A DNA stretch of 64,000 nucleotides from Endomychus coccineus. Its lineage: Eukaryota > Arthropoda > Insecta > Coleoptera > Endomychidae. The notes under the pieces were generated by a model, which did no database searches, had not been told where the DNA came from, and saw only the letters and a list, made by a program, of their open reading frames with translations. Position numbers and translations under genes: made by a program. The stretch's first letter is position 1, and each line of letters opens with the position of its first letter. Below, piece after piece: positions 1-11,266 of the stretch. The stretch is taken from positions 279,763,242-279,827,241 of the forward strand of contig OY294067.1 in assembly GCA_958510875.1 (NCBI GenBank), written 5' to 3'.

Positions 1-1060
1 CTGTACTTTGTCAAAAGTCACGAATTGGCCGGAGTAGGGACATTTGTCATTAAGGTAGCACAAAAAGCTGCGGAAGAACTTGATCTCGAATTTCGAATCA
101 GTCGAGAAGGCCAACTGGAGGGTGTACTCGAGTTGCAACCTTCTCGCTTGAAAGCCCAAATAAATGTCGCGGAGCAAGATCTTATGCTCAGGCGGCTTGT
201 TGGCAAACCGATACCATAGAGATCAAGAATAGAGTACCTGTTGTACGTAAGCCCTATGTATTTTTGTACGTCGCCCTGCAAGTGCATGATACACTATATT
301 GTATCATGTTCAAGTGAAATAAATAAGAATAACTCATGAAATTGCACTTAGCGTCGTTGCGTATGTCGCCACCGCACATTACACGTCACAAGTAGGCGGA
401 GCTAAATTTCCCTACGTTTTTTTTTACAGGGAGTCCCTCAATTCTTTAAACAGGTACTCTATTCTTGATCTCTATGACCGATACACGGTGTTGTCTACAG
501 AAACGTCGAAACGTTCGGCTTGGCAACCAGGCTGACATTCGGCTACCTAAAGTCAGTAGGGCTTACATTCGATACCGAGGAATCTACCGCAGCTTGCCAA
601 GATGTCATAATCAACACATTGGTTTATCGTCGCACCTTCCGTCGGCATATCTGGCAAAAGCGGCCTCTGCGTACACCCATCCCCATGATGCGGCCTACGG
701 GCTTGACGTTGTCTTCCTAGGTTAACAAACCAAGACAACGTTTTTTATCGAATTCTCTGCTTCAGCAGAGAAGAACACAGTCTTGAAAGAGGAGGAAAAA
801 TGGACAAAGTATCAAGATCTCCTGTTAGAGCTCCGCACTACCCAGGCCACAATGTCTTATTAGTGGTTCTGTTCATCGGTGTTTTGGGCGGAATTCGGTC
901 TTCGCTGCGTTCGAACTTGAAGATCATTACGGCCTGTGGCGCAGATCTTGATACACCGGATGCAGGAGGCAATAATTCTGGGTTCAATAAAGCAATAAGG
1001 TAATTTGGGACCTGAAGCCACTTACCGACCGGTTGGGAGGAGTAGCTTCAGTTAACGGAT
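1..1060 (+). pseudogene. Non-LTR retrotransposon ORF2 C-terminal remnant
   Basis: Several + strand frames read like the region downstream of the reverse-transcriptase domain of a non-LTR element. Frame 1 gives a stretch ending in LVGKPIP at about 214; a second frame from 520 gives INTLVYRRTFRR near 613-650; a third from 800 gives IGVLGGIRSSLRSNLKIIT near 875-930, typical of the tail of endonuclease/reverse-transcriptase polyproteins. The frames change several times and the element is split by a MITE at 215-476, so it is dead. The upstream RT domain is off the left edge. The clade cannot be decided by eye. Confidence 0.6.
215..476. mobile_element. hAT-type MITE, 262 bp, with 8-bp target duplication
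   Basis: The first 26 bp (215-240, starting CATAGAGATCAAG) are an exact inverted copy of the last 26 bp (451-476). The element is flanked by the same 8 bp, ACCGATAC, at 207-214 and 477-484. Perfect terminal inverted repeats plus an 8-bp duplication are the signature of hAT-superfamily non-autonomous elements. It has no coding capacity and interrupts the reverse-transcriptase remnant. A short palindrome (CATGATACA ... TGTATCATG) lies near 285-308. Confidence 0.8.
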
Positions 1061-1827
1061 TAGGTTTCCTGACGCGATTACTGCGATGTCGTTGGAGCGC
1101 GCAGCAGCCCCGTCCAGGTTTTTATTTAAAAAAAAAAGTATATAGCTTATACTTCATTTAGATTATAGGTAATTCAGATGCTTTACATACAGCGTATTAT
1201 CATTAAACAAGATACAAGTCCCTTTACGTTGAGAACTTCCCAAAGCATAGATGAAGAAGAGATTTTATCTCTTACAAATTCATTTTAAACAAACATGATT
1301 TTATAAATAGCTTTCGCAAATCGTTTGGTAATATCTTTGGGGTTTAACAGGTTAACGTGATGGTTATATCCGAAGTAACGTTATGAATATCGAGTAGTTT
1401 CGTACAATTTGCTGGGAATCTTCTGTCTTGTCTTTTATTCAATATGTTATTAGGAACATCATCTAGATATATACGATATCTATCGGTTCCGGTTGAAGAT
1501 ATTCGAAAGATAAATGCGAATCGCGATCCAACTTATGCGAGGATATCATCGAAATCATACATTCTATTCCTTTGTCACAGACTCGTTTAGTATTTCAGCT
1601 ACTCGCTTTTATGTTTTGCTTGCCCTCACTTGTTTTACGATTCGTTTTGTGCCCATTTATCTGACGACTTTGTTCATTAACGTTGATTTAGATTGATAAA
1701 CATCATGTTTGATAGACAAAGCCATACAATTTTTCTTTCGTTCCCGACAATCAACATTTGACAGATATTTCAATGGTGGAAGGGCATTACTTTGTGATAA
1801 TTTATCATATTGATATAAAAAATGAAG
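1061..1827. other. No recognisable gene
   Basis: AT-rich sequence with only short random frames. A poly-A run follows the retrotransposon tail near 1127, which could be its 3' end. Confidence 0.5.
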
Positions 1828-1880
1828 CACTTTTACTTTGTTTTTTATCACATATATTTTAGAAACACATCATGACTAGA

Positions 1881-1909
1881 GTTTCGACACTAGCGTGTCA
1901 TCTTCAAAC
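1881..1909 (-). ncRNA. Degenerate hammerhead-like hairpin (left arm)
   Basis: Read on the - strand: TTGAAGA, then a stem GACAC-GCTA-GTGTC, then GAAAC. This follows the CTGANGA-stem II-GAAA layout, but the first core base is T rather than C, so self-cleavage is doubtful. Confidence 0.35.
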
Positions 1910-2282
1910 GATACTAATTTATGAAAATATGAATAATGTTGGCTATTTATGGTACAATATAAGACACAGGTAACAAGTGGGGTTGAGTAAAATGTTCAAA
2001 GGTGTTAAAAATAATGACAATAAACTTCTAAACGATCAATTAGACGTGTACTACAGCATTCTGTTTGATGTCTTGATAACTTAAAAGATCCCATAATCCT
2101 ATTGTGCCTTCCTAGTATCCTCCGCATTAAAATTTCCTTATCACAATATTAACTCCACCTCATTAGCCAATTTCAATTATACTATTCTAACAATGTATTC
2201 CCCCAACCGGAACCACACTTGTTTCCATTGTCTTATATTGTACCGTAAATAGTCAATATTCATATTTTCGTACATTAGTATA

Positions 2283-2311
2283 GTTTGAAGATGACACGCT
2301 AGTGTCGAAAC
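2283..2311 (+). ncRNA. Degenerate hammerhead-like hairpin (right arm)
   Basis: Exact inverted copy of the 1881-1909 hairpin: TTGAAGA, stem GACAC/GTGTC with a GCTA loop, GAAAC. It is conserved perfectly between the arms while neighbouring arm sequence has diverged. Core position C3 is replaced by T. Confidence 0.35.
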
Positions 2312-2462
2312 TGTATCCACGATTTGTTTCTATCATATATGTGATAGAAAACAAAGTAAAAGTGTTATTTTAATATATCATTATGACAGATATTTGATTA
2401 AAATCTACTTTTAAGACAATTATGTTGTTTAATTTCAGCAAAACCTGATTGTGAATAATAAC

Positions 2463-2742
2463 TTTTGTCCACGACTATTGTATAAAATATGCATAATGCA
2501 TGTGTTTCCTCAAGCATAATGATATTCATTAATCACTAGTGAATGATGAAATCATTATTCACTACCATCAACATGACAAACATGATAGTATAACGTATAG
2601 ACAAATACGATAAAAATAGAGCGTGCTATGAAACGTCAAGTCACATCGAATTTAATATGAAACGTCAACAATTTGTTGGTTCTACTTATTTCAACAGCAA
2701 AGTTTATCAGTATCAAAGTATTATTTATGGGTCGTGGACAAA
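2463..2742. repeat. Short inverted repeat pair, possible MITE
   Basis: TTTTGTCCACGAC at 2463-2475 recurs inverted as GTCGTGGACAAA at 2731-2742, with weaker similarity continuing inward. No target duplication was found. Confidence 0.35.
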
Positions 2743-2771
2743 GTATAGTATTCTACTTGCATATTATGGCT

Positions 2772-2840
2772 ATTATTCACTTGGATGATTTACGACACTC
2801 GCCTGCGGCTCGTGCCGTAAACTTCATCCACGTGAATAAT
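2772..2840. repeat. Hairpin with GC-rich loop, MITE-like
   Basis: ATTATTCAC-TTGGATG-ATTTACG (2772-2794) pairs with the inverted copy at 2816-2840, around a CACTCGCCTGCGGCTCGTG loop in otherwise AT-rich DNA. The loop itself has inverted character. Likely a MITE end or a solo hairpin element. Confidence 0.4.
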
Positions 2841-3489
2841 ATGCTCGTTGAATAATATACTATTAGATTACTGGTCATTCATTTTTTTTTTGGAAAGATG
2901 AACAGAATTTGTCGATATCATTGGTTATAAATGTCAATTCTTATCACGCCGGCCCATTCCGAATTGGTCACGTATTTTCCCTTCTTTAATGAGAGATACT
3001 GCATTAAAACCTATGAAAGTATGGGCTAACCATTTGTAGAGACGAACTGATTTTACTGACGAGCGACGCATGCAATGTTCAACAGATCCGGCATGCACTA
3101 AACTAATAAAGCAACCAACCTTAACATAATTTTGAGTCAACTGTCAAGTAGATATCTGTAATTGGTCAATACGCATGTATTTAAGGATTCTTGATAATGT
3201 ATGTGAGCCAAGGTTATAATATATATTAATGAATCATAGAAATATATAGTTTCTTATTGAACTTATATAACTTGAAATAACCACTCACTCCGATGATCAT
3301 CATGTAAACTAGCTATGTGAAGACATCACATTTTTGGAGTAGAATTTTTAAGAACAATAGCCTTTACTCAAAATGTTTTCAATGAAATTGTAATAACTCG
3401 AAAACGGTTGAAAATTTGTATAGGAATTATTCCAAGGTAATATGTGCTACGCTAGTGACGATATTTCAAATCGATTGTTCATATTCACC
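2841..3489. other. No recognisable gene
   Basis: AT-rich, with only short frames on both strands. Nothing recognised. Confidence 0.5.
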
Positions 3490-4140
3490 CGCTATCGTGT
3501 CCAGTTGCAGAATCGGGCAACTTCCATGGCCGCCAGGGTCGGACACACCGATCCATTTACCCAGATCAACAAGCCGATAGGCAGTACCTGCAGCCACGGT
3601 GTTTTACTAAAACGAGGATCATCGGACCCTCCAATGCCCTATTGGGAGTGGTCCTCAAAGCCATCGTTATCCCCACGCAGGCTGAGCCTTGTCCATGGCC
3701 AGAAGGAGCAGGTCCGGTTCTGTCGGCGGCAATCTACTAACGGCTACGCAGGTTATAATTGAGTGAATCATGGCCGCATCGATCCAATACAGGACCCGCG
3801 GTAGTAGACCCTATGAGCTTACGAAAGCTCTGCTACATCCCCAAAAGGATGCAACAGCCTCCTTCACCCAGATTTACAAGTGCATTTTCCAGTTCGATTT
3901 AGTATCACTGATAACTCCAAGGTACTTCACAAGACTTTGGTTTGCAAGTTGTTCCCTAATGACATATCTCTGGTAGTAGACCTAGTTTTCGTTAACTCGT
4001 TGGAATGAAGCGATTCCGTCTTTCAGGGTTCACCGTGAGTTCCTCGGATGACACCAGAAAGTGTCGATGGCAAGATCAGTGTTCTGCATCTCACAGAAGT
4101 TAGCCAGGTTTCTACCGAAAGCTTGTAACATTAGAGTTTA
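3490..4140 (-). pseudogene. Non-LTR retrotransposon remnant (Jockey/R1-like C-terminal region)
   Basis: On the - strand, shifting frames give the order seen after the RT catalytic core: VKYLGV near 3915, KEAVASFWGCSRAF near 3820-3870, then GLLPRVLYWIDAAM near 3770-3810. These match the usual pattern KWLG-x-LDxKLNW ... KKAxxxxWxCKRxxG ... WGLxPRxxxWxYxAIxRP. Stops and frameshifts are frequent and GC content is higher than the surroundings. No RNase H or zinc knuckle is seen downstream. Confidence 0.6.
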
Positions 4141-4826
4141 GTTCCTATCTAGAGAATAACTCTTATGGTATGGCGACATATAACGTCAGCTGTGGTCGAA
4201 CACGAATTATGACGAGTTTTAAATTAAATAGGTTCTCCCCACACGAGTGTACATGCACTTTAATAATACATGTGTTCAAGGACAAGGAAAATCAAATGTG
4301 TAGAAAGAAGCAACATCAATCAATTACTAATACTATTTTATTATATTATTTGTATTACCAAAAATGAAAAAAATTTCAAACAACTGACCTTGCCCCTTGG
4401 AGTTTCGAAATCGAGAAGTAAATGCATTACTCAGGAGATTCACAAATCTTAATACTGTTTGACTGAAAGCATCAACTACTAGTCGTTCTAATCTGTAACC
4501 AACTGATCTATGCTCTTACTTCCAAACAAGGAATACACCCACCGCAAGTTATAATCTTACTTTCTGAACATCTATCTCTCCCTCTTTCTCTATCTCTCTC
4601 TGTGTCTGGGACAAGCCTAACGACCTGATACTCTTTCCTTTCCCCTAAGTGATTTCCGATAAGCGGACATACAAATATACACGCAAACTAGTTGATTTTA
4701 CGGTCTACGCCCCGCTGACGTACAGTTGTTTTTATGTACATTGCCTTTGTAAGGGTTTAGTCGTGGATAGTGTGTGGTACCCTTTGTGTGAGGAGTATGG
4801 GCACCTTTAGGTTGTCACTCTGACAT
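4141..4826. other. No recognisable gene
   Basis: Contains a pyrimidine-rich CTCTCTCC tract near 4570-4610. No gene or element recognised. Confidence 0.45.
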
Positions 4827-5085
4827 ACGTCACTTCGACAGTTGTAGGTTCTATAGAGATAGGTACGCGTTCATAGAAAATGTTACTATTAGCACATGTC
4901 ACAAGTTATTCTATGGTATAAATCGTAAGTCACTTTGACATTTATAGGTTATATAGAGAGTGGTAGGTATTCATAGAAGAGTTTAAAATTGGAATGGAGT
5001 CAAATCTTAGTCGAAGGTGTAGTTCTAGAGTACTCTCTTGAATTTGTGACGTACGTCACTTTGCCAATTGTAGGTTATATAATTC
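4827..5085 (+). repeat. Three spaced copies of a ~32-bp motif
   Basis: ACGTCACTTCGACAGTTGTA... at 4827, AAGTCACTTTGACATTTATA... at 4927 and ACGTCACTTTGCCAATTGTA... at 5053 share GTCACTT-GAC/CC-TTGTAGGTT-TATA. Spacing is 100 and 126 bp, which suggests a decayed short tandem array. Confidence 0.5.
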
Positions 5086-5178
5086 AATCATTGAAACTTC
5101 AAGTATTGCAAAAGAAAAGGCTCATAAAATATAGTCACTCTACAACTACATGACTCCTCAAATACTGAATGAAACCAT

Positions 5179-5522
5179 TGAAGCGGGGGCCACCCCACTC
5201 GCAAAGCTTAGAAAATATGTTTAATTTAAGACACCCGGGACAGACCTCACCCATATGTCATCAAAGCGACCTATAGAAAAATTAAGGCTCTTCTCAACTC
5301 CAAGTAGATTCCCCTGACTCAGGGAAAAGATCCACTGGCCTCGTTCTGTGCTTACGTTGCTAATCATACTTACTTACTTGCTGGCCCAGAAGTCAGTGCT
5401 CCGGATAGGAGATATCGAATTACGCGACACATCGTCGCTAGGCCTGCCTGACATCTCGAATGTTCGGTCAAGATATAATAAATTATAAAACTTCATTTCG
5501 AATGATTTGTCGGATTATTACA
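5179..5522 (+). repeat. LTR-like dispersed repeat, copy 1
   Basis: Starts TGAAGCGGGGG and ends GGATTATTACA, giving TG...CA ends. It aligns along most of its length with 34416-34780: both share CGCAAAGCTTAGAAAA, the AAGCGACCTATAGAAA block, CCCCTGACTCAGG, GACCCAGAAGTC-like sequence and TCAAGATATAATAA. It is followed by GTGGTGACGAATTTG, a plausible primer-binding site. Probably the 5' LTR plus leader of a lost LTR retrotransposon, or a solo LTR. Confidence 0.5.
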
Positions 5523-7029
5523 GTGGTGACGAATTTGCAAACGACGATGACCTGCTGCTGGAAGGACATTAACTTGATCCACCTTACAAAAGTGTGCTCA
5601 ATTGCGTGTTCATATTGACTCATGTCTCATCTTAACTTTTCATTCGAATGGGACCATCGAAAACTTTCAATGAACAGGCTACGTGATAACACCTGTATAT
5701 CCTGTAAAATGTATTTTCTAATGGTTATCTGTTCATTATCTTGTTGCCCGATGGAATTTGTTTTTATGTGTTTCAGTTTATTAAGCCATCGTTTGTTTGT
5801 TCTATAGTAGTTTGCCTATTCGAGGGAAAAAAGTAATAAAAATCTAAGAAACTTACGGGAGAGAGTAAATTGGAAACTTTTAAGCAATAAAAGTTGGTGC
5901 TTTCCAGATTCTGATTTCCTTTCTCGCAATGAACAGAAGAATCGTATTACGAAGAAGTAACGAAAGCACTTTCTAATGTGACGTTTATATTACATTCCTT
6001 TTTCACATTAGGCGAATATTTTAAAAGTGGAAGCTCTAGGAGTTAAACAACAGACAGGATAACAAAAGCTTCCTACATATTAAACATCGGCATTTTATTT
6101 CATCCTTTATAGCGGAGGGGTAGATAAAATTTACGACAGAATTCATTTCCACAATTTTCATTAAGTTAAGGGTTTTAGATGGAGTAAGAATTGTCAAAAT
6201 TGATAAACACGCGCAATATATAGCCATACATATTAGTAATTGTTTTTGGGTTATCAACATTTTCGGAGAAAAGTTAATATCTCGGAAAATTTCACACCAA
6301 CATTTTTCAACCAATAAAATATATAGTTTTTGTAGCGTCACCATGGAAACCCAGGTATTATTCGGAAAATTTTTGAGATAATCGTAATAGTACATTGTAT
6401 ACCTAGTAGGAAACGCTAAACATACCCGGATGACTGAGGATTTCCTGTCGAGGCGCAAGCCGAGACTGGTAATACAGAGTTCGGGAAAGTGACTTTTCCT
6501 ACGAGGCTTACAAACGACCTGAATTATTACAATCAACTTATTAAAATTTTCAATTAAGCATTATTCATTTTATTCACAAAGAAAGGATGTTATGAAATAT
6601 TAGTATCGTAACTATGGAAACAAAGCGATATGACGCATGAAGAGTTTATTTTTAGTGTTTTCCCATAGTTTTCCGCGTTTTCGAACGGTCCAAAAAGGAA
6701 AAATAAAATGATGAGTGATGATGACTGATCCATTTGTGGAACTCCCCAAAACTCACGGAGGCAGTAAATACTGCCTCATTGGTTGTCTTGTCAATCCTGA
6801 GAAAAATAGAACTATGCATACCTACAATCGTTTCATGGAGTTTCGTAATAATTAAAATGAAAGTACTTCCACAGAAAATGCTGTAACAGCATACTTTTTG
6901 GAGCTTGGTTCCAAGATGAAATCTTCAACTTCGTGGACGAACTATTCAATGTTTATAAATAATAAGGAAATAATATTTCTTGGCAACGACTACTATTTAT
7001 TATTATTATTAATTGCGGTCCTTCAATGC
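5523..7029. other. No recognisable gene
   Basis: No supported gene. One 166-codon open frame on the - strand (6036-6536) has no recognisable domain and is not called. Confidence 0.45.
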
Positions 7030-7481
7030 CTAGGCCGAAGCCCTTTGCATCACGTGTCACCTAGTGGACGAGTGTTCACCAGGCCACCAAAGGGCAGTTC
7101 TCACACGAGAGTGTTCACCATGCTCTCCAGGTTAACGATTAAAGTGTCACCTAGTGGAGTAGTTCCCACCCCGCGTGTTCACCTATCTACCAGAGCAGCG
7201 TTTCCCGCCCGAGAGTGTTCCCCATGCTCCCTCGGATGAACGATCCCTAAAGAGGTTAACCCCAACTTGGTAATATATTATTTACACTCCGTCCTAGTGA
7301 AGCGGTTCCCACTCAAGGCTATTCACCTGTCTTCAGAGATAAGCGGGATCGGTTCCCACTACAGAGTATTCACCGGGTGCCCATGGTGGACATAATCACC
7401 TGCTCAAATCCCAGTCTAGACCGGGTAGGTGGTTAATGTCCTGAATATATTTAGGACTAATGTCCTGAATATATTTAGGAC
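7030..7481. repeat. GC-rich block with repeated GTGTTCACC motifs and a 24-bp tandem duplication
   Basis: Within 7040-7400 the strings GTGTCACCTAGTGGA (twice), GAGTGTTCACCA / GAGTGTTCCCCA and GGTTCCCACT recur at irregular spacing. At 7434-7457 and 7458-7481 a 24-bp unit (TAATGTCCTGAATATATTTA + GGAC) is exactly duplicated. The block is GC-rich beside AT-rich flanks, as expected for a transposon untranslated region, but the parent element is not recognised. Confidence 0.45.
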
Positions 7482-7659
7482 CATCTTCGTATCTAATTTC
7501 TGGATCCCTTCAGTGTCGCAAAGCTCTACCGAGATTTGTCGTCTTGGAGCGATCAGTGTTACACAACTGCACAGAATGGGCATTGATGTTTTGTTTCTCC
7601 CTTTGCACCACCTGCATCAAGGCAAATCGCTAAGGTTCATCTCATGGAAGTGGTAGTTG

Positions 7660-7872
7660 AATAGTCCGTGTCCTGTCAGTATTTCTCAACATAATTTCCT
7701 TGTAACCCAAAACACTCCGTCTCAACATTTTTATAATTTTTCAACCCCTTCCAAATAATACGATTTCGGCAATCCTTCAAAATAGCCGTTTGTTTCAGCG
7801 ATGGTCTCATCGTTGTAGCTAAATCCTATTTCGCGAGCCATTTCTTCAAGTTTGGAAATAGATAAAAATCTG
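7660..7872 (-). pseudogene. Mariner transposase C-terminal fragment
   Basis: On the - strand the frame gives DETIAETNGYFEGLPKSYY followed by LEGVEKL, which is the conserved C-terminal end of mariner transposases (pattern NEEVI-x-ET-x-YFE ... S-x-Y-x-x-GI-x-KLE). Two stops follow. It abuts the left LTR of the gypsy element, and the matching mariner 5' end sits beyond the right LTR at 12314-12366, so the gypsy copy lies inside an internally deleted mariner. Confidence 0.7.
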
Positions 7873-7877
7873 GAATA

Positions 7878-8055
7878 TGTTTATTATTCAATATGTTTAT
7901 TATTCAATACAATTCAATTATCTTTCATATTCAAATTTATCTCCACGGCAACTTGCCTTCGCTAGCCAAGAACCTAGATCTTCTTCTCCCCTCGTTCACC
8001 TATACTTCACTGCCATAGAACCTTTGTCATCGACTTATAATTAAGGGGCGCCACA
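7878..8055 (-). repeat. 3' LTR of the gypsy element
   Basis: On the - strand it begins TGTGGCGCC at 8055. It matches the right LTR over ~165 bp with five visible substitutions (about 3%). At its left end a 16-bp unit, TGTTTATTATTCAATA, is tandemly repeated (7878 and 7894) while the right LTR has one copy. Confidence 0.8.
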
Positions 8056-8070
8056 TTACTCCCCCACGAG
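8056..8070 (-). other. Polypurine tract
   Basis: On the - strand CTCGTGGGGGAGTAA immediately precedes the TG of the 3' LTR, the position expected for plus-strand priming. Confidence 0.6.
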
Positions 8071-8144
8071 CAATTTTGATACACAAAAAATTGCGAACAT
8101 CGAGTCTATGACAAACAATTACGACAGAAAATAAAATAACATTG

Positions 8145-11100
8145 TTACTTGGGTGAATTTTGAGAAAAAGACACTTTCTTTTTGCTTTTGGGACCAGAAT
8201 AAGTTCGAAGTGATTTAAAAGGCTGGTCGTTCACTATACTTCCTTGTGGTGCATCGACCTGCTGTGTTCCAATATTTTCAGTATCTGAACAAGAAGGTGC
8301 TTGCTGAGTCTCCAAGTTTGCTGCTGCTTCAATAAAAGCTGGCTTAAGCCGATCCACATTAATGTTTGTTTCTATTCCATTTAGGTCTAGAGTAAAAACA
8401 TAATCAGAAAGACGCTTCACTATCCTATAAGGACCTTCGTATGGATGCTCCAATGGTTTCTTGACACGATCCACTATAAGAAAAACATGTGTGCAAGTAT
8501 AAAGATCCTTGTGAATGAAAATTTTCCTTCTATGATGATGAGCTGCAGGAGTAGGACGAATTTGGCGCATCCTCTCCCTGAACTTCTCTACGAATATTTG
8601 AGGATCAGGAGACATATCTTCGTTAACAAAAAATTCTCCCGGAATTCTAAGAGTCGTACCATACACCAACTCCGCTGCCGTTACTCCAATGTCTTCAAGC
8701 TTGAATGCAAACCTAGAAGAACTGTTGGCAAAATGTTGACCCACTCTGATGTGTTGTGACATTTCAATGATGCTTTGAGAGATCTATGCCATCTCTCTAT
8801 CATCCCATTTGCTGGCGGGTGATACGCCGTAGTTCTTTGCCTGCTGCAACCAACCAGATGTGCTAGAGCCTTGAAAAGCAATGATTCGAACTGAGATCCT
8901 TGGTCACTGGTGATTAAGGATGGAGCTCCAAACCTAGAAATCCAAGTGCTATAAAATCCTTCAGCTATGGTATCAGCCGTGATGTCCTTAATCTGTGTCG
9001 CTTCAGGCCAACGTGTAAACCTATCAATCATCGTTAAAATATAAGTAAAACCTTGCGATTTTACAAGCGGACCAACAATATCGATATGTACATGACTGAA
9101 ACGAGTGTCTGGAACCTTAATTTTTCCTATAGGAAGTTTCATGTGCCGACTGACCTTACTGCGTTGGCAAGCTAAACAGGAGCGAACCCAGGTTCCCACA
9201 TCCTTAGCCAAACCAGGCCAAATGTATCTCTTTTGCAACATTCTCCTGGTGGCCCTACTTCCTGGATGTGACAAATTATGTAACGACTCAAAAATTAGCT
9301 TCCTAAGAACTTTTGGAATGTAAGGTCGAATTTCTTCGTTTGAAATATCGCAAAAAATTTCTTCATCACTGTCATCCACTCTACGTTTGCGGAGCACTAA
9401 GGCAGCTTTGCACTTCAATAACCCCTGCAATTCCTGATCGTCTTTTTGTGCATGGGCAAGTTCCTGGCAGATACAATAACAGGTAAAGTAATATTCTCAA
9501 TCCGAGAGAGTGCATCTGCTACAACATTGAATTCTCCTGCTATGTGTATTATGTCGGTCGTAAATTGGCCTATATAATCAAGTTGTCGAAGCTGTCTGGG
9601 AGATGCTTTTTCTGGTTTTTGCAAATATCAAAGGTTTGTGATCCGTTCTGATAATCAAGAGTCTTCCCTCAACCATGTACTGAAAAAATTTCAGACTGCT
9701 GAAGATGGCCTGCAATTCTCGATCGTATGCACTATATCGCCGTTGGGTTTTTTTGAAAAAAAACCAATAGGTTCCCAACTTCCCTCTACGAATTAACACA
9801 GATCCAACTGAAGTGTCAGATGCATCCGTAGTAAGAGCCAAAGTTACGTTCTCAACAGGATGACGAAGAAGTGTTGCCTGTACAAGTTGCTTCTTACATT
9901 TCTCAAATGCTTCTTCAGCTGCTGATGTCCAGATAATAGGAGTTTTATCCTTCTTTCTGGCGCCTTTCAAGAAGTTATGAAGAGGACCCTGAGTCTCGGC
10001 TGCATTCCTGATGAATTTTCTATAAAAGTTGACAATTCCCAGAAACTTCCGAAGCTCAGAGATGTTAGTAGGTTTGGTGTAGTCTACTATTGCTTGAACT
10101 CTCTCCGGCAACGGCTCGGTTCCTTGCACGTTGATCAGATACCAAATATTTTACAGATGCTGCACCAAATACACACTTAGCAACATTAATTGTAAGTCCA
10201 AACTCTCGTAATCTCTCCAAAACTATCTTCAGACGTTTTCTATGCTCTTGTGGATCTTTAGAAGCTATTAAAATGTCATCTATGTACACAAAACAAAAAT
10301 TTAAGTTACGTAAAGCTGAGTCAATATATCTCTGAAATGTTTGTGCTGCATTTCGCAGACCAAAAGGCATATATAAAAACTCAAAAAGACCAAAAGGCGT
10401 CGTAACTGCTGTTTTCTGGATGTCCTCCGGAGCCATAGGTATCTGATGATATGCCCGTGTTAGATCAAGCGTTGAAAATATGGTGCAACCTCTGAGCCTG
10501 TGAGCAAAATCATGTAGATAGGCTATGGGGTATTTATCCGGAATCGTTGCTGCATTTAGGGCCCGGAAATCTCCGCATGGTCTCCACTCACCTGACGACT
10601 TCTTCACTAAGTGTAGAGGACTGGCCCAGGGACTGCTGGACGGTCGGCAAATCCCCTCGTTAAGCATGAACTCAAAAGCTGCTCTGGCATCCCTCAACTT
10701 TTCTGAAGATAACCTTCTAGGCCATTGCGCTATAGGAGGACCTTGTGTCAAAATATGATGAAATACATTTTGTTTTGCTGCTCCCATTGCTTTACCTGGA
10801 ACAGTAACCTCACTAAACTCATCAAGAATATCCCGATACTCATTATCTCTTGAAACAGAAGTGACGCTTTCATATGGCTCTTTGGTGATTGTAGCTAGAG
10901 TAAAAAGTTTGGTGTTTTTATCAACCAACTTCTTACCCCTAAGGTCAACCAATATGCCAAAGTGCCGCAGGAGATCTGCTCCAATTATTGGTTGTGTCAC
11001 GTCAGCTATGGTGAAGATCCAATTCACGGAACGTCGTAGTCCTAGATCGAGATTGATGAGTTTTTCACCATAAGTGTTGATCGTTGAATTGTTGGCTGCA

Positions 11101-11190
11101 AAAAGCTTAAATTTGGCTGGCGAATATGGTTCCTACCAGAGACTTGGGAATAACCGATAGATCGGCACCGGTGTCGATGAGAAATCTAAT
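8145..11190 (-). pseudogene. pol: gypsy pol polyprotein, frameshifted
   Basis: Domains in order on the - strand: aspartic protease with DTGADLSVIP near 11150-11190; reverse transcriptase with [11 protein letters not shown] and the catalytic YIDDIL (about 10270); RNase H with TTDASDTSVG (about 9810) and YSAYDRELQAI; integrase zinc-binding HPGSR ... CLACQRSK (about 9150-9270); the DDE core with ITSDQGSQF and NGMIERWH (about 8800-8910); and a C-terminal region with YEGPYRIVKR (about 8410-8440). Frame changes occur near 11130, 10065-10129, 9578-9624, 9415-9430 and 8681-8762, so no full polyprotein can be made from this copy. Catalytic residues are intact where visible, so decay looks to be mostly by small indels. 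Confidence 0.85.
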
Positions 11191-11266
11191 TCCCTTATTA
11201 ATAAACGGCTTTTTCCTATTCTATTATTATTGTCGGCTTCGACCGCTTGTTCTCGAAGCGACTCAA

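Larger units (their letters stand above)
1828..2364. mobile_element. Fold-back element with ~160-bp inverted arms
   Basis: The left arm (1828 to about 1985) and right arm (about 2201-2364) are imperfect reverse complements along their whole length, beginning CACTTTTACTTTGTTTT on the outer edge. The arms enclose about 215 bp with no coding frame. Each arm carries the same 29-bp hairpin that resembles a hammerhead ribozyme core. This layout (inverted terminal arms with hammerhead-like hairpins) matches the Penelope-like remnant at 49171-50049, but no protein fragment is left here. Confidence 0.55.

Noticed and set aside
6036..6536. 166-codon open frame on the - strand
   Set aside because: No recognisable domain, no splice or promoter context, and composition like surrounding noncoding DNA. 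Length alone is not enough in this setting.
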